Positions 26,001 through 35,874 of a DNA stretch of 64,000 bases are shown one piece after another. The stretch lies in the NCBI GenBank assembly GCA_016709025.1, contig JADJEQ010000022.1:62001-126000 (forward strand). Direction: 5' to 3'. The DNA is from Bacteroidales bacterium. GTDB lineage: Bacteria; Bacteroidota; Bacteroidia; Bacteroidales; Lentimicrobiaceae. Made by a program: the position numbers and the translations under genes. The notes under the pieces were generated by a model. It had not been told where the DNA came from and ran no database searches. It was given only the letters and a program-made list of their open reading frames with translations. Positions within the stretch are counted from its first letter, which is position 1; the number at the start of each line of letters is the position of its first letter.

Positions 26001-27591
26001 CGTCACCATTTGCAGGTGTAAAGGTATACGTGGCCTGGTCAGCTCCTGCGGTGCTACCGTTAAGATACCACTGGTAGGATGCATTGCCGCCATTCACCGG
26101 AGTTGCGGTAAAAGTAACATCGGTTCCCTGACAAACTGTAGTATTGTCAGCGTCAATGGTTACACTGACGGGATTGTAGTTAACAATCATGGTGGTAGTT
26201 CCGGAAACAGCAGGATTACCGGTTAAACAACCAGCCAGATCTGATGTCATTTCTACATAAACCATATCACCATCTACCGGTGTAAGTGTGTATGTATCCT
26301 GATTCAGACCTGTTGCTGAACCATTCAAATACCATTGATAAGCAGGGGTTCCACCATTTGTTGGGGTAGCGGTAAAAGTAACACTGGTACCTGCGCAGAT
26401 ATTATTCTGGTCAGGTGAAGCGGTTACACTAACCGGTAAAGAAGGATTAACAATCATGGTTGTTGCCAATGATCCTACAGGATTACCGGTATTACAACTG
26501 AGGCTTGATGTCATAACTACATATACCTGATCATTGTTAAGCGGAGCATATGTAAAAGTGTCCTGATCCAGGCCAGCTTCAGCGCCATTCACATACCATT
26601 GGTATGAAGGTGTGCCTCCGTTGACAGGGGTTGCAGTAAAAGTAACACTGGTTCCTTCGCAAATATTATTCTGATCAGGTGCAACGGAAACATTCACAGT
26701 AACAGGTAAATCTTCTGTAATTACAGCACTTCCGGTCATGGCTACCGTTCCGGCGGTGTTGGTTCCGTCAACGGTATATGTTCCGGCGATCTGGTCACCA
26801 AAGGTAATTGCGAAGCCTGTTCCGGCAACAGTAGGTACTTGTGCAACAGCATCTTTGTAAAGTGTGTAGGTAACGCCCACCTCTGAGCCATCGAGGCCGA
26901 CCGGAGTTCCTGAACTGCCCTGGCAATAAGAACCGGTGCCCGTTACATTAAAGGCAACCGGTACCGGAGGGTTGAGTACTGGGTTTTCCAGAACATTGGC
27001 ATTCACACCGGGTGTTACCACCAGCTGGGTGTTTGTTGTTCCAACATAAATTGCTACCCTGGTTGCATAGGATGGGTTGGTAGCAGTACTCGATGTGAAT
27101 GCCAGATTCGGTGTTGAACCCGCGGTAAAAGGCACTGAATTGGTCATCCTCATGGTGGTAACCCGAACGCCGGGTGCAACGGTAGGGACAATAAATCCAT
27201 TACCGGCGCCTGGTGCAGCCCTTCCTGCGATTTTGATCAATCCAGGTGTTAATGTATTAGCACCATTGGGTTCCATGCCTGAAGGCAGTCCGGATGACCC
27301 GGGTACAACCGTGGTCATACCAACGGTTTGCGGAGCGCCATTTAAGATTGCGGTATTGAAAGTAATACCTTCCTGAACGGTTGCCAGCTGCATAGGCTGT
27401 GTGTCATCCGCATCCAACAGGTAAATGTCGAACTCAAAGACATTGGGTGCGGTTTGCACAATATTCTGAATGGTGAGTAAAAAGTCACCTTCAGCAAGTG
27501 GTGCGTTGTTCTGGGCCTGTCCTGAATAAAAACTCAGAACCAGGGCAATTAATGCAACTGCCTTAAAGAGTTTTGTAATTAGTTTTTTCAT
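23011..27591 (-). CDS. Giant T9SS-exported Ig-like repeat protein with an N-terminal cohesin-like domain
   Basis: A 1526-residue protein. Signal peptide 1-26 (ending YSGQAQ). Residues ~36-205 form a beta-rich domain (FLLTIQNIVQTAPNVFEFDIYLLDAD, ITFNTAILNGAP, LIKIAGRAAPGAGNGF) that recurs in two other large proteins here and resembles cohesin/CBM-like sandwiches in pattern only. Residues ~294-1357 hold 12 Ig-like repeats of ~88 residues with a Cys pair each (VCQGTSVTFTATPVNGG..YQWYLNG...NNGDQVYVVMTS..C). One different Ig-like domain follows (LCINWPAVELSGGLPVGGVYSG). The last ~85 residues are a type A T9SS sorting domain (FVLYPNPTSDRLYMKF ... GMYTLQAIFDNGIVNKVFVVR). Expected on the cell surface or secreted, as scaffold or adhesin. 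It is the last gene of the minus-strand island. Confidence 0.85.
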   Translation of the reverse strand: MKKLITKLFKAVALIALVLSFYSGQAQNNAPLAEGDFLLTIQNIVQTAPNVFEFDIYLLDADDTQPMQLATVQEGITFNTAILNGAPQTVGMTTVVPGSSGLPSGMEPNGANTLTPGLIKIAGRAAPGAGNGFIVPTVAPGVRVTTMRMTNSVPFTAGSTPNLAFTSSTATNPSYATRVAIYVGTTNTQLVVTPGVNANVLENPVLNPPVPVAFNVTGTGSYCQGSSGTPVGLDGSEVGVTYTLYKDAVAQVPTVAGTGFAITFGDQIAGTYTVDGTNTAGTVAMTGSAVITEDLPVTVNVSVAPDQNNICEGTSVTFTATPVNGGTPSYQWYVNGAEAGLDQDTFTYAPLNNDQVYVVMTSSLSCNTGNPVGSLATTMIVNPSLPVSVTASPDQNNICAGTSVTFTATPTNGGTPAYQWYLNGSATGLNQDTYTLTPVDGDMVYVEMTSDLAGCLTGNPAVSGTTTMIVNYNPVSVTIDADNTTVCQGTDVTFTATPVNGGNASYQWYLNGSTAGADQATYTFTPANGDAVYVILTSDLTCTGSTSPATSGTTTVTVNSPLPVSVTAMPDLNNVCAGTSVIFTATPTNGGTPTYQWYLNGAPAGLNQATYTFVPANNDEVYVVMTSDLSCVSGNPATSLTTVMIVNPLIPVSISATPDQNNVCEGTTITFTATPVNGGPAPIYQWFVNGSPVGANQDTYTFIANNNDQVIVGMLSNQPGCLTGNPAISDATTMVVYPPAVASVTIAPDQNNVCQGVSVTFTASPVNGGTTPSYQWYLNGSTTGADQATYTYAPNNGDQVYVVMTTSIPACITGSPATSNTSTMVVNPLLPVSVTAAPDQNNVCQGTSVMFTATPVNGGTPTYQWYRNSSPVGSNQATYTFVPNNGDQVYVMMTSNATCATGSPATSGTTTMVVNPLLPVSVTIAPDQNNVCQGVSVTFTASPVNGGTPVYQWYLNSAPVGSNQATYTFVPNNNDQVYVVLTSDATCATGSPATSAVTTMSVYPPLVASVSTSVDLNNVCQGTIVTFTATPVNGGTTPAYQWYRNGSTVGSNQPTYSFTPNNGDQVYVVMTSSISFCITGTPATSGTTTMVVNPLLPVSVTVAPDQNNICQGTTVVFTATPVNGGTPAYQWYRNGSPVGTNQATYTFIPNNNDQVYVVLTSNLTCTTGNPATSNTVTMITTPGAAAGVSIVAGSNDVCEGTEVVYTAFPVNGGTPSYQWKVNGQNAGTNSFSFSYFPEDEDEVYVVMTSSLTCVSNNPATSNTVEMIVNPTVAVTATIEVEENGLCAGEMMNFMAETSNGGNDPVYQWQVNGNNAGTNSPDYSYIPQDNDVVNLIFTSSLYCTVANPITSNSIEAMVYALPVVTWPSYEYPVLCINWPAVELSGGLPVGGVYSGQGVENNMFSPGEVGVGTYVLTYTFTDEFGCIGTAEYTVTVDECVGTVDIVPNASSFVLYPNPTSDRLYMKFNSQLELNTIRIINATGNVVIENIKASDISRSGIYVGQLSSGMYTLQAIFDNGIVNKVFVVR
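23518..26711 (-). repeat. Twelve tandem ~265-bp coding repeats (Ig-like units)
   Basis: The middle of the gene encodes 12 consecutive units of 82-90 residues. Units 6 to 10 are the most alike at both protein and DNA level (for example, GACAAATATTGTTCTGGTCAGG-like stretches recur with a few changes), while units 11 and 12 have drifted. This indicates ongoing homogenisation in the central block and older ends. Copy number could vary between strains. Confidence 0.85.
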
Positions 27592-27822
27592 CTTTTCTAT
27601 TTTTAATTTATAATCCGGGGGGTAAGAAAATGCTAAATTAATCTGAATAATTCAAATATCCTTAATTTGACAGAGTGAATAAAATAACGACAAAGAAAAA
27701 TCTAAATTCCGGAAATATAATGCTCCGAAATTTAAATCTTTCTTTGTCGGGGTAAATCCCGAAAATCGGGACTGGCTCTGCATCAGTTCAGTTTGTTGAA
27801 TTACTATTTTGAAAATTGCAGG

Positions 27823-30800
27823 TTAGAGAGGAAACATTGCGTAGATGTAACTAAACTGGTTGTTGTCAATAATGGTTCCGTCACCGGAATCAATTGAACC
27901 GTCACCGTTAACATCGGTTACTGCGTATCCTGTAACATAGTTAAACTGGTCGTTGTCGAATGGAGTAACATCACCGCTGTCAATAGACCCATCCTGGTTA
28001 ACATCACCGCCATAGATTACAAAGAAGCCGTCATTTTTATCGAGCAGGTTGCTGCCATATGCCTTGGCGGCAGCGTCGAAAGCATAGCTGATGGTACTGC
28101 CGGAGAATGAAACAGGCGAAGCGGTTGTTGTTGTAATGGAGTTACGATGAACGATGGTGATGTAATAGTCTCCGTTGAATGCAGCAGGTAATGTTGTTGC
28201 AATAGATCCATCCTGATTAAGGTCAACGTCGGGGATGGTATGAACGATGGTGCTGTAACTGATTCCGTCGTGGAGTTCAATAGTAACTTTATCTGCAACC
28301 GTTCCGGGGAATTGATCACCGGTGTTTCCCTGAGCTTTATGCATCGTTCCAGCCGATTCATAAAGTCCTTCGAGGAATACGCTGACATTCAGGTTCTTAA
28401 ATGTTGGTGTCACAGGTGTCGCGTGTATTACGAAATTATCAAGCCTGTTGTTGGAAGTACTGCTGGTGGCTCCGGTAAAAGTAATACTGATATAAACATT
28501 AGCTGCCCGTCAATTGCATCAATTGAACCTGAGATCAAGTGCTCTTAGCAGGAAAGTCGAAGTACTTGTTGGAGCTGTATTGATACCAAAATTGGTGAAA
28601 TTAGTTCCATCTGTACTCCATGCCCACTGGTGAGAATTAAAACCAGGTTGAAGAATTCCCTTGTTGCAAAAGTGAGAATCGGTTTTCAAATCCACTCATC
28701 GAGAATTTAATTACCATACTTTTCCATTCGCTAAATTATTCCCAGAGGGCAATAGATTTCCTGATGAAGGAGTGGTGCGAGGTCATTCATGGTTGAACCG
28801 GCAAACATTGTCAATTCATTGCACTGTAGTGTATTCCAGGCAGATGAGCCATTCGAACCATCAGAATACAATGCTGCAGTTCCGGATTGAGTACCGTAAT
28901 TAGCAGGCACAACAGTCGGAGTATTCGGAGCTGGCAAGCTAACATCAAATGTCCATGCTGCCAGTGGCGCTGCAGCTTAGCAATGTAGTGGCAGTGGCAG
29001 TTGGTGCATCAGGCTTGTTTTATAATCAATCAAGCACCCGCATTGGTATAAGGATAAATCACAAAATAATAGGGAGTTCCAGGTAACAAGCTGGCCCATG
29101 TGAGTGTCTGAACACCATGGGCAACATTCATAATACCTGTTCCATCACCAAGATTTGCATCATTGGCTTGTGCAACCCATCAACAGGCAATGTAAAAGCC
29201 TGTTGTGTTTGCAAGAACAAGAAATCCATCGGCAGGTTGTAGTACCATCGTTATCATACCAGGTTAGGGTAATTGCAGAAGATATCGGAGAACTGCAGTA
29301 AAAGGCCGAAGCATGGTTGGTTGGTTCACCTGCCAGCACAGTTCCGCTACAGGTAACGTTTAACGGTAAAAGGATACCGCCGCCATTGTTGACAATTACT
29401 TCACCATCATATGCGCCTGATGCCAGCCCGGCTTTCAGACGGACATAAACATTAACAGGGCCGAGGGTTGGTAAAGTAAAAGGAACGGTTGTTGAGGGCC
29501 AAAGGTAATATCGTCAGTCGATACTTCATAACCTTGGCTTCCGGCTGCGGAACTGTTATAACTCCCGGGTAACCTATCAGGTTACTGCCTTAGAGCATAT
29601 AGCTCTGTGACACTGATGGACCACCAATACCTGCAGCATATAGGAATCCTGTTAATGTATTCGGCGTAGCCGTCAAAGAAGGATCCACACTCACTTCAAA
29701 ATCAGATAATCCCCTGGGGATCAATTGCATAACTGATCCAAATTGTAGTACTACTCCGGTTAAATTCTGGGGAGCGGCTGGAATGGGCGTTCCTATGTAA
29801 TTCAAGTCGGCGTAATGCGTACGCATCACGCCCAGTGCCGGATGGATCGGTCAGAGGGTAGTTGGCGACTGCAGCAAAATTACCGGTTCCGGTGATGGTT
29901 GTGTAATTCACTTTAACCAGTTTTGCCTGGTGAGTGGCGTTCAGGTTTAACAATGAAACCGATTCCGGAACTATAGTGTTCCTGTGCTTGATGCAGCACC
30001 CGGATCAATAACGGGCACGAACTGGAGCATTAGGTTGTTTAATGATAAAGTGCCGGTAATTCCTGTAATACCATCGTAAAGATTATAAGTGGTAGTGATT
30101 TTGCCGGTATTATCGTCAATAGTAATTGCACCAGTGGCATCCTGAATGTATTTGGCATTGCGGGTGATTGATTTAAAAGTAAGTACTGCTTCGCCTGTTA
30201 GTCTGTAAGCTGTTCCATCGGTCAATCCCGCACGCAGGGCGGCAATGTTGGCAACATCATTAACAACGGGGAATGTAAATACTTCGGTTACGACCACACT
30301 TGGATCAAAATCAATTGCAAAGGCTTTTGCTTTGTCGGTGCCATCCGTGGTGTAATAGATTGAAGAAGCAGGGGTTGAACAGGTAATTGTTGCTGAAAAC
30401 GGTGCATAATAATTACCGGTCGATGGTGAAATAACCGGGGCAGCAACTACAGGCAGGTCAGGAACGTTTCCAACAACACTAGTGGTACTCCAGCTTCCGG
30501 TTCTGCTTGCAATCAGCGTATTGTCAATTGCCCTGACTTCAATCAGATCAATGGTTGTGCCATCGGGGCAAACCAATGCAAAGGCACCTGTTGACAGGGT
30601 GGTGGAAGTTGCACTGATTAACACAGAACTGCTGTAAGCCAATACGACATGCTTGATGGTATTGTCGTAGCCTCCGAAAGGTACAAAGTTACCGGTAAGG
30701 CTGAACGGAGTGGTAATTGAGGTTGAAGAAGTAAGTGAAATCGTCTTGAAGTCAACTGAATAAGGGGATACCCTGTCCCTGTATGAGGCGTCTCCGCTGA

Positions 30801-32404
30801 TGTTGGTACCTCTCTGGTATAAAATCCAGAAACTGGAAGATGAAGTCGGAGTGCCGGGAGCCAGTGGCCCACTGCCGGTTGAAGAACTGGTTTGATAAAC
30901 ATCCAGGCTTTCGTCCCAGCAGTAATACTGAACACCTCCTAAATATATTTTATATCTTACCAGATCAGATGGATAATTTGAGAGGGACATTAATACCGCA
31001 CTCTGCGAGGTATTTAGAAGTCAAATCAATATGTGATGGTCTTAATACACAAGTTGCAGTTGGTTGAGGTGGAGTAACTGTACCGCTGCAGGTAACACTA
31101 ACTTAAGGCGCACCACCACCTTAATTGGTAATCAGTTCCCCGTTATAGGTTCCCTCCGGCAATCCGGCTTTGAGGCGGACAAATACCGGTATCGGGTCTA
31201 ATGTAGCTGCAGTAAATTCAACTAACGCAGTTGGTCCCCAGGCAATATCATCGTTTGAAACCTCAAAGTTTGTACTTCCTGTTACTGTAATAACTCCAGA
31301 GAACCCGGTAAGGTGATTCCTTCAGGGTATAATAATTTGAAACAGAAGGGCCACCGTTATCAACAGCATAGCTAAAGCCGGTAAGAACTGTCGGAGCAAC
31401 AGTTAACTGAGGTGAAAGGGCGGTGACAGAACCATTGCAGGTAACTGTTGCGGGGGTTGCACCTGCAGATGTAATGTTGATTGTTTCCCCGTTATAGGGT
31501 CCTGCAGTCAGGCCGGCTTTCAGGCGGACATAAATGGTTGTCTCTGCCACTGTTCCGGCAGTCTGCGTAAGTTCGACCGGAAGGTCGTATCCTGAACCTG
31601 AAGACTGTGAAATTTCGTAATTGGTTGAAGGAGCAAGAAAAACATTTCCTGTTAAATTTGTGCCACTGACTAAAAAAGTTTGTTCGGCAGAAGGGCCGCT
31701 GCCTTCTAAATAATTGAAACTGCTCAGGGAAGTTGGAGCAACAGTAATAGTCGGGGTAATCGTTGTTTCAGGTGTGACTGCATCAGCCCAGGTTGTGGCC
31801 AACCGGATAGCGTCAACAGTCATATTTTGGGTGGCACTATATTGTCTCAGACATACCCTGTCAATAGATGCCTGGCCTGTTCCTGTAATTGTTAATAATG
31901 GTGTTCCAGCATCAACTTCTGTTGCCGGTACACCGCTTGATAAAACCCAAAGGCTTGCATCACCTGTTGCGGATACGTTATATTTAATGATAATCAGATA
32001 GGTTGTTAAGGGATCGAAATCCGTTGTAGAATACGTGGCTGTACTGGTATTCGAAAAGCCAAAATTGATTTTCCCGGAAGTTGCTGAAGGCCTAACAAAC
32101 ACCCGGGCAGCAAAAAGGGATATGCTACCTCCAAGATGGTAGAAATAACCTGCAGTTCCGGTGGTAACATTCACCAATGATGCACAATATAAAGTGCCGG
32201 AAGTCACAGCTGTCATTGTTTTGGAATCATCTTCGCCGGTATTGTCAACGAGGGCAGCACCTCCGACACCGGAACCTGTATAACCGGAATACGATAGTCC
32301 GGCTGTGACATCGATTGGATTAGCTCCGGCAGCATAGAAAGGATGATGGACAGGACAAGGACTGGGAAAATCCGGGTTCTGAAATTTGAGTAAGTTTTTT
32401 TCAT
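27823..32404 (-). pseudogene. Decayed gene for an exported modular protein ending in the dockerin-like module
   Basis: Remnants of one large gene read in order on the minus strand but in changing frames. At 32404 a signal peptide (MKKTYSNFRTRIFPVLVLSIIL) runs into a frame change near 32340, apparently with a deletion. Then come FYAAGANPIDVTAGLSYSGYTGSG and lectin-like sequence to 31300, two choice-of-anchor-type repeats (GPSAEQTFLVSGTNLTG, VYVRLKAGL), a chitobiase C-terminal-like domain (APVISPSTGNYYAPFSATITCST) and an OB-like DUF5689-type region (29971-30990). Only fragments remain from 29.9 to 28.5 kb. The last open segment (27823-28413) keeps the whole ~190-aa beta plus dockerin module. 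At least six frame breaks exist, so this is not a functional gene unless the assembly is poor here. Confidence 0.8.
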
Positions 32405-33051
32405 TTTTCGAAATGTTTGATTATTAAAATTTTGAGTTTAACGAAACTAAAAGAACGGATTGAAGATCGTGACCACTTACTGAAGGATACCGGCTTTTAG
32501 TTTGAATGTTGTCTGAAAGTCTTCATATCAGTTGGTTATAAAATATTCTTTCAAACACTGGCCGGTTTTGCAGATTTATTCAGCGATCATCTCCGTTTTA
32601 AGTACCCCGAAATGTTAATTTTCTCATGAAAGCATGGTTTTTTTGGTTAGTATTTTCGTTTGTTGTGGCGTTTGATCGAAAAGTAAATTTAGCAAGTTTA
32701 TTCATTTTGCTTCAATAATTCTCAGGCTAATATTAATGAAAAGTTAAATTTACAAATTACATCGCAAAGTCCTTAAGCTGAATGATTTGTAGTCTTTTAA
32801 GGAGCAACAGGCAGAACTTATATTGTATAAAAAATACGAATTCTGCCTGTTTTCTCTGCGATTTTGAAATCCATGGCCTCAATCTTCCGGATTAGGAATC
32901 CTTGAATTGCTGAATGGTTTTCCCTTTGTGTTTAATTTTCAAACCTTCAAGTATCAGTTCAATGTCAAATGTAAATTTGTCAGTCCTGACTGCGTCAAGC
33001 ACTGGGCTATAGACTTTTTACTTTAAACTTTGGACTTTTTACTTTAGATTT
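32405..33051. other. Spacer between two damaged genes
   Basis: A 647-base AT-rich spacer. The part next to 33052 has ACTTTTTACTTTAAACTTTGG-like simple sequence, as in the thyA-folA spacer. No open frame, tRNA or clear terminator is visible. Confidence 0.5.
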
Positions 33052-35851
33052 TTACGGCGTTAATGAAGCGATGTAATTAAACTGGTTGTTATCGACTATG
33101 GTGATATCACCGGTATCTACAGATCCGTCTCCGTTGGCATCGGTGTCAACATACCCGGTAAGATAGTTAAACTGATCGTTGTCAAGTGGCGTAACATCTC
33201 CTGTGTCAATTACACCGTCCTGATTTACATCACCTCCAAAGATTACATACCACCCATCTGTTGTCTGTAAAAGGTTGCTCCCATATACGTTGGCTGGCTG
33301 GCTAAAATCGCAAAGAATGGACTGGTTGCTGAACGAAATGGCTGAAACAGAGGTAGTCGCAATCGAGTTGCGGTGCCTGATTGTCACATAATAGTTTCCG
33401 GATGTATTTGCCGGAACTGAAACAGTGGCTGACCCATCTGTTCCAAGTGCAACACCGTTGAATGAGAGCTCGGTTATGCTGTAATCGTTTTCATTGTGAA
33501 GTTCAACGGTGATTTCATCGGCAATACCGGGTCCGAATTGCGGGCCTGAATCACCATTTGCCTGATTCATTTGTCCGTTGCTGTTATACAATCCTTCCAG
33601 AAGAACGTTCAATGTTAAGGTTTTTGATAAGGGAGGATTTACAGTAAGAGTACCTGAGACAAAATTGACACCATCCCAGAATCCACCCTGGAATCCGCCG
33701 TATACAAAAGCCTGTTCATCAAGTTGAAAGCGGGATGCATAGTAATAAATTCCTGCGGTTCCAATTGCGGCACCCAGGTCGGCGAGGTATTCATCGTTGT
33801 TTCCATTGTCGCCCTGAAAGGAGGCCGCAATCCAGTTCGTCCACGTGCCGGGATCCGTATTGTCGGTGCTGTAGCCAATCCATGCCTGTATTCCGGCGCC
33901 CTGACCTGCAATATTGGTAATGCTTTCGGCATAAACCTGAGCATAGACATTGAAAGACTGGTTTAGAGTAATGTTTCCATCAGCAGGCCACTGAAGATTG
34001 GCCCAGGTAATAGAAGGAGGAGCTTCTTCATTTACAGTTACAGTCCATGATTTAGTGCTTCCGCTTTCGCTGGTAACGGTATAGATTACCGGAGTGGTGA
34101 AATCCTGTTCTACACCACTTAATGGGTCAATAGTGGCCCCTGCCGAAACGGAGATTGCAGGTATTAAGGAGGTTAATGAAGTGCCATTGGTAACTTCAAC
34201 GGTTACTGTAGCGTCTCCTGTATTGATAACGGCCGGTCCGGTTTGTTCAGTAAGGGTAAAATCAAGAATTTCTGCTTCAGTGCTGAATTCCTGCACCTGG
34301 AAGGTGGCTGAAAAAGGGCCGTCCTCTGTATCTCCCGCGATGCCTGTACCTGATATGGTGAAGAAAATTTTCAGGTTATAAGTGCCGGCAACGAGTCCGT
34401 CGGTAATAACTATCTGGTCTCCAAAGCCTGCCCATGTCTGATTTCCTCCGCCATCGTTGCTGGTCCAGTTTACATTGCGCGTAGTATAAGTATCAGGTTC
34501 TGTTCCGGTTGTACTCCAGACCTTGTATCTGAACTGGGCTCCGGCAACATCGCCTGTACCGTTCTTATAGGTTTTAAAGGCAGAACCTCTGATAAACAGG
34601 CTGCTAAGAGGTCCAAGATCAGTAGTGTTGAACTCTGTTCCTTTTTGTGTAATATCGGATCCCTGACCTGTATACCAATAGGTGATGGTGGGGAGGTTAA
34701 CTCCATCATCGTCAAGTAGACCATAATTCGGAACAGCGTTGGTAACTGTAACAGTCCATTCTTTGGTTGTAGTTCCGTCTTCTGCTGTTACTGTATAGGA
34801 AACCGGGTTGGTGAAATCACGGATAACACCGCTTGCCGGGTTGATGGTGGCCCCGGCTGATACTGAAATTACAGGAGACAGTGCTGTTAAAGGGGTGGTT
34901 GGATTTACTTCGAGTGTAATCGTAGCAGCAAGTGGGTTAATCACTGCCGGAGCAACCTGTTCGGCCATGGTGAAGCTCAGTATTTCAGCCTGCGTGCTGA
35001 GACCGCTGACGATATAACTGTAAAAGTTGCCGGTATTATTGTTCAGTTTGATTGTGAATAAATCAAAATTATTGGTAATACTGCCTATGGTTGAACTGAA
35101 AGCATAGTATTTAACAACCGCTCCGGCACCTTGTCCGGGAATGGTGGCTGTGCCACTGCTTCCGGTCATTGAAAAATGGTACGATGGAGGAGGTTGCCCA
35201 GTTGTTGGTTGTATACAGCAGGTAAAACAATTCTTCAACTGCCGGGGTACTACCGGTTGTGAGGGTGATGGTTTCAGGCTGATTAGCCGGAACTGAGGCC
35301 GGAACACTGACAGAAGTCAGGTCTGCCGGAAGTGTGCTGGTTTCCATATAGATGGCCTGAGTCCCGCTATAACCGCTGTCTTTCCAGTTCATGGTGTACC
35401 ATTTACCATTGGTCAGGGTAATGCTGCTGTTGGCAGCACTGCCACCAAAAGTATAATTCTGAAGGGTGTTCATGGTAACCGTAACAGATCCCCACTTATT
35501 CCCCCATGGATTAGAGGTTGACCCGCTGGTAAACAGCCATTGATGTGTTCCTCCGGAAATGTCACCACCGGATTCAGCTGCACTGAACATAGTCTGATAA
35601 CGATCAGTACCGCTGGGAATAGCTTTTAATATTTTGGTAACGCGCCCACCCGTAACCTGGGTACTGCTTGCCAGGGCCAGGTTGTTTACCGGGGGATTGG
35701 TCCATTCGTTCCAGGCACCCGGCATATTGAGCCCTTCAGGTGGATATATCTGGGCACTCAGACCATTGCTTATAAGAAGGATCATTGTGAGCAAAACAGA
35801 TGTAATTGCACTATTTTGCCATGAGATTGGATGAGAATTGCTATTTTTCAT
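33052..35851 (-). pseudogene. Frameshifted gene: DUF5018-type repeats plus dockerin-like module
   Basis: One gene of about 933 codons split by a single frameshift. The start at 35851 gives a signal peptide (LLISNGLSAQ) and a domain reading to TTNNWATSS. The frame then changes at a run of five A (plus strand 35172-35176): removing one base turns PFFNDRK into PFSMTGSSGTATIPGQG, which continues to the end. Downstream lie two DUF5018-like domains (SFTMAEQVAPAVINPLAATITLEV ... KEWTVTVT, and a second copy), a module with GFGDQIVITDGLVAGTYNLKIFF between them, an Ig-like part, and the ~190-aa beta plus dockerin module ending NYIASLTP. The break is in a homopolymer, so a sequencing error or phase-variable switch is possible besides true decay. 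Confidence 0.75.
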
Positions 35852-35874
35852 GATTGTGCTTTAAAATGAATAAT

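Noticed and set aside
23518..26711. CRISPR-like regular repeat array
   Set aside because: Units are ~265 bases, in frame and diverged as protein repeats, with no short identical repeats or cas genes. The same holds for the 138-bp repeats at 54955-56195.
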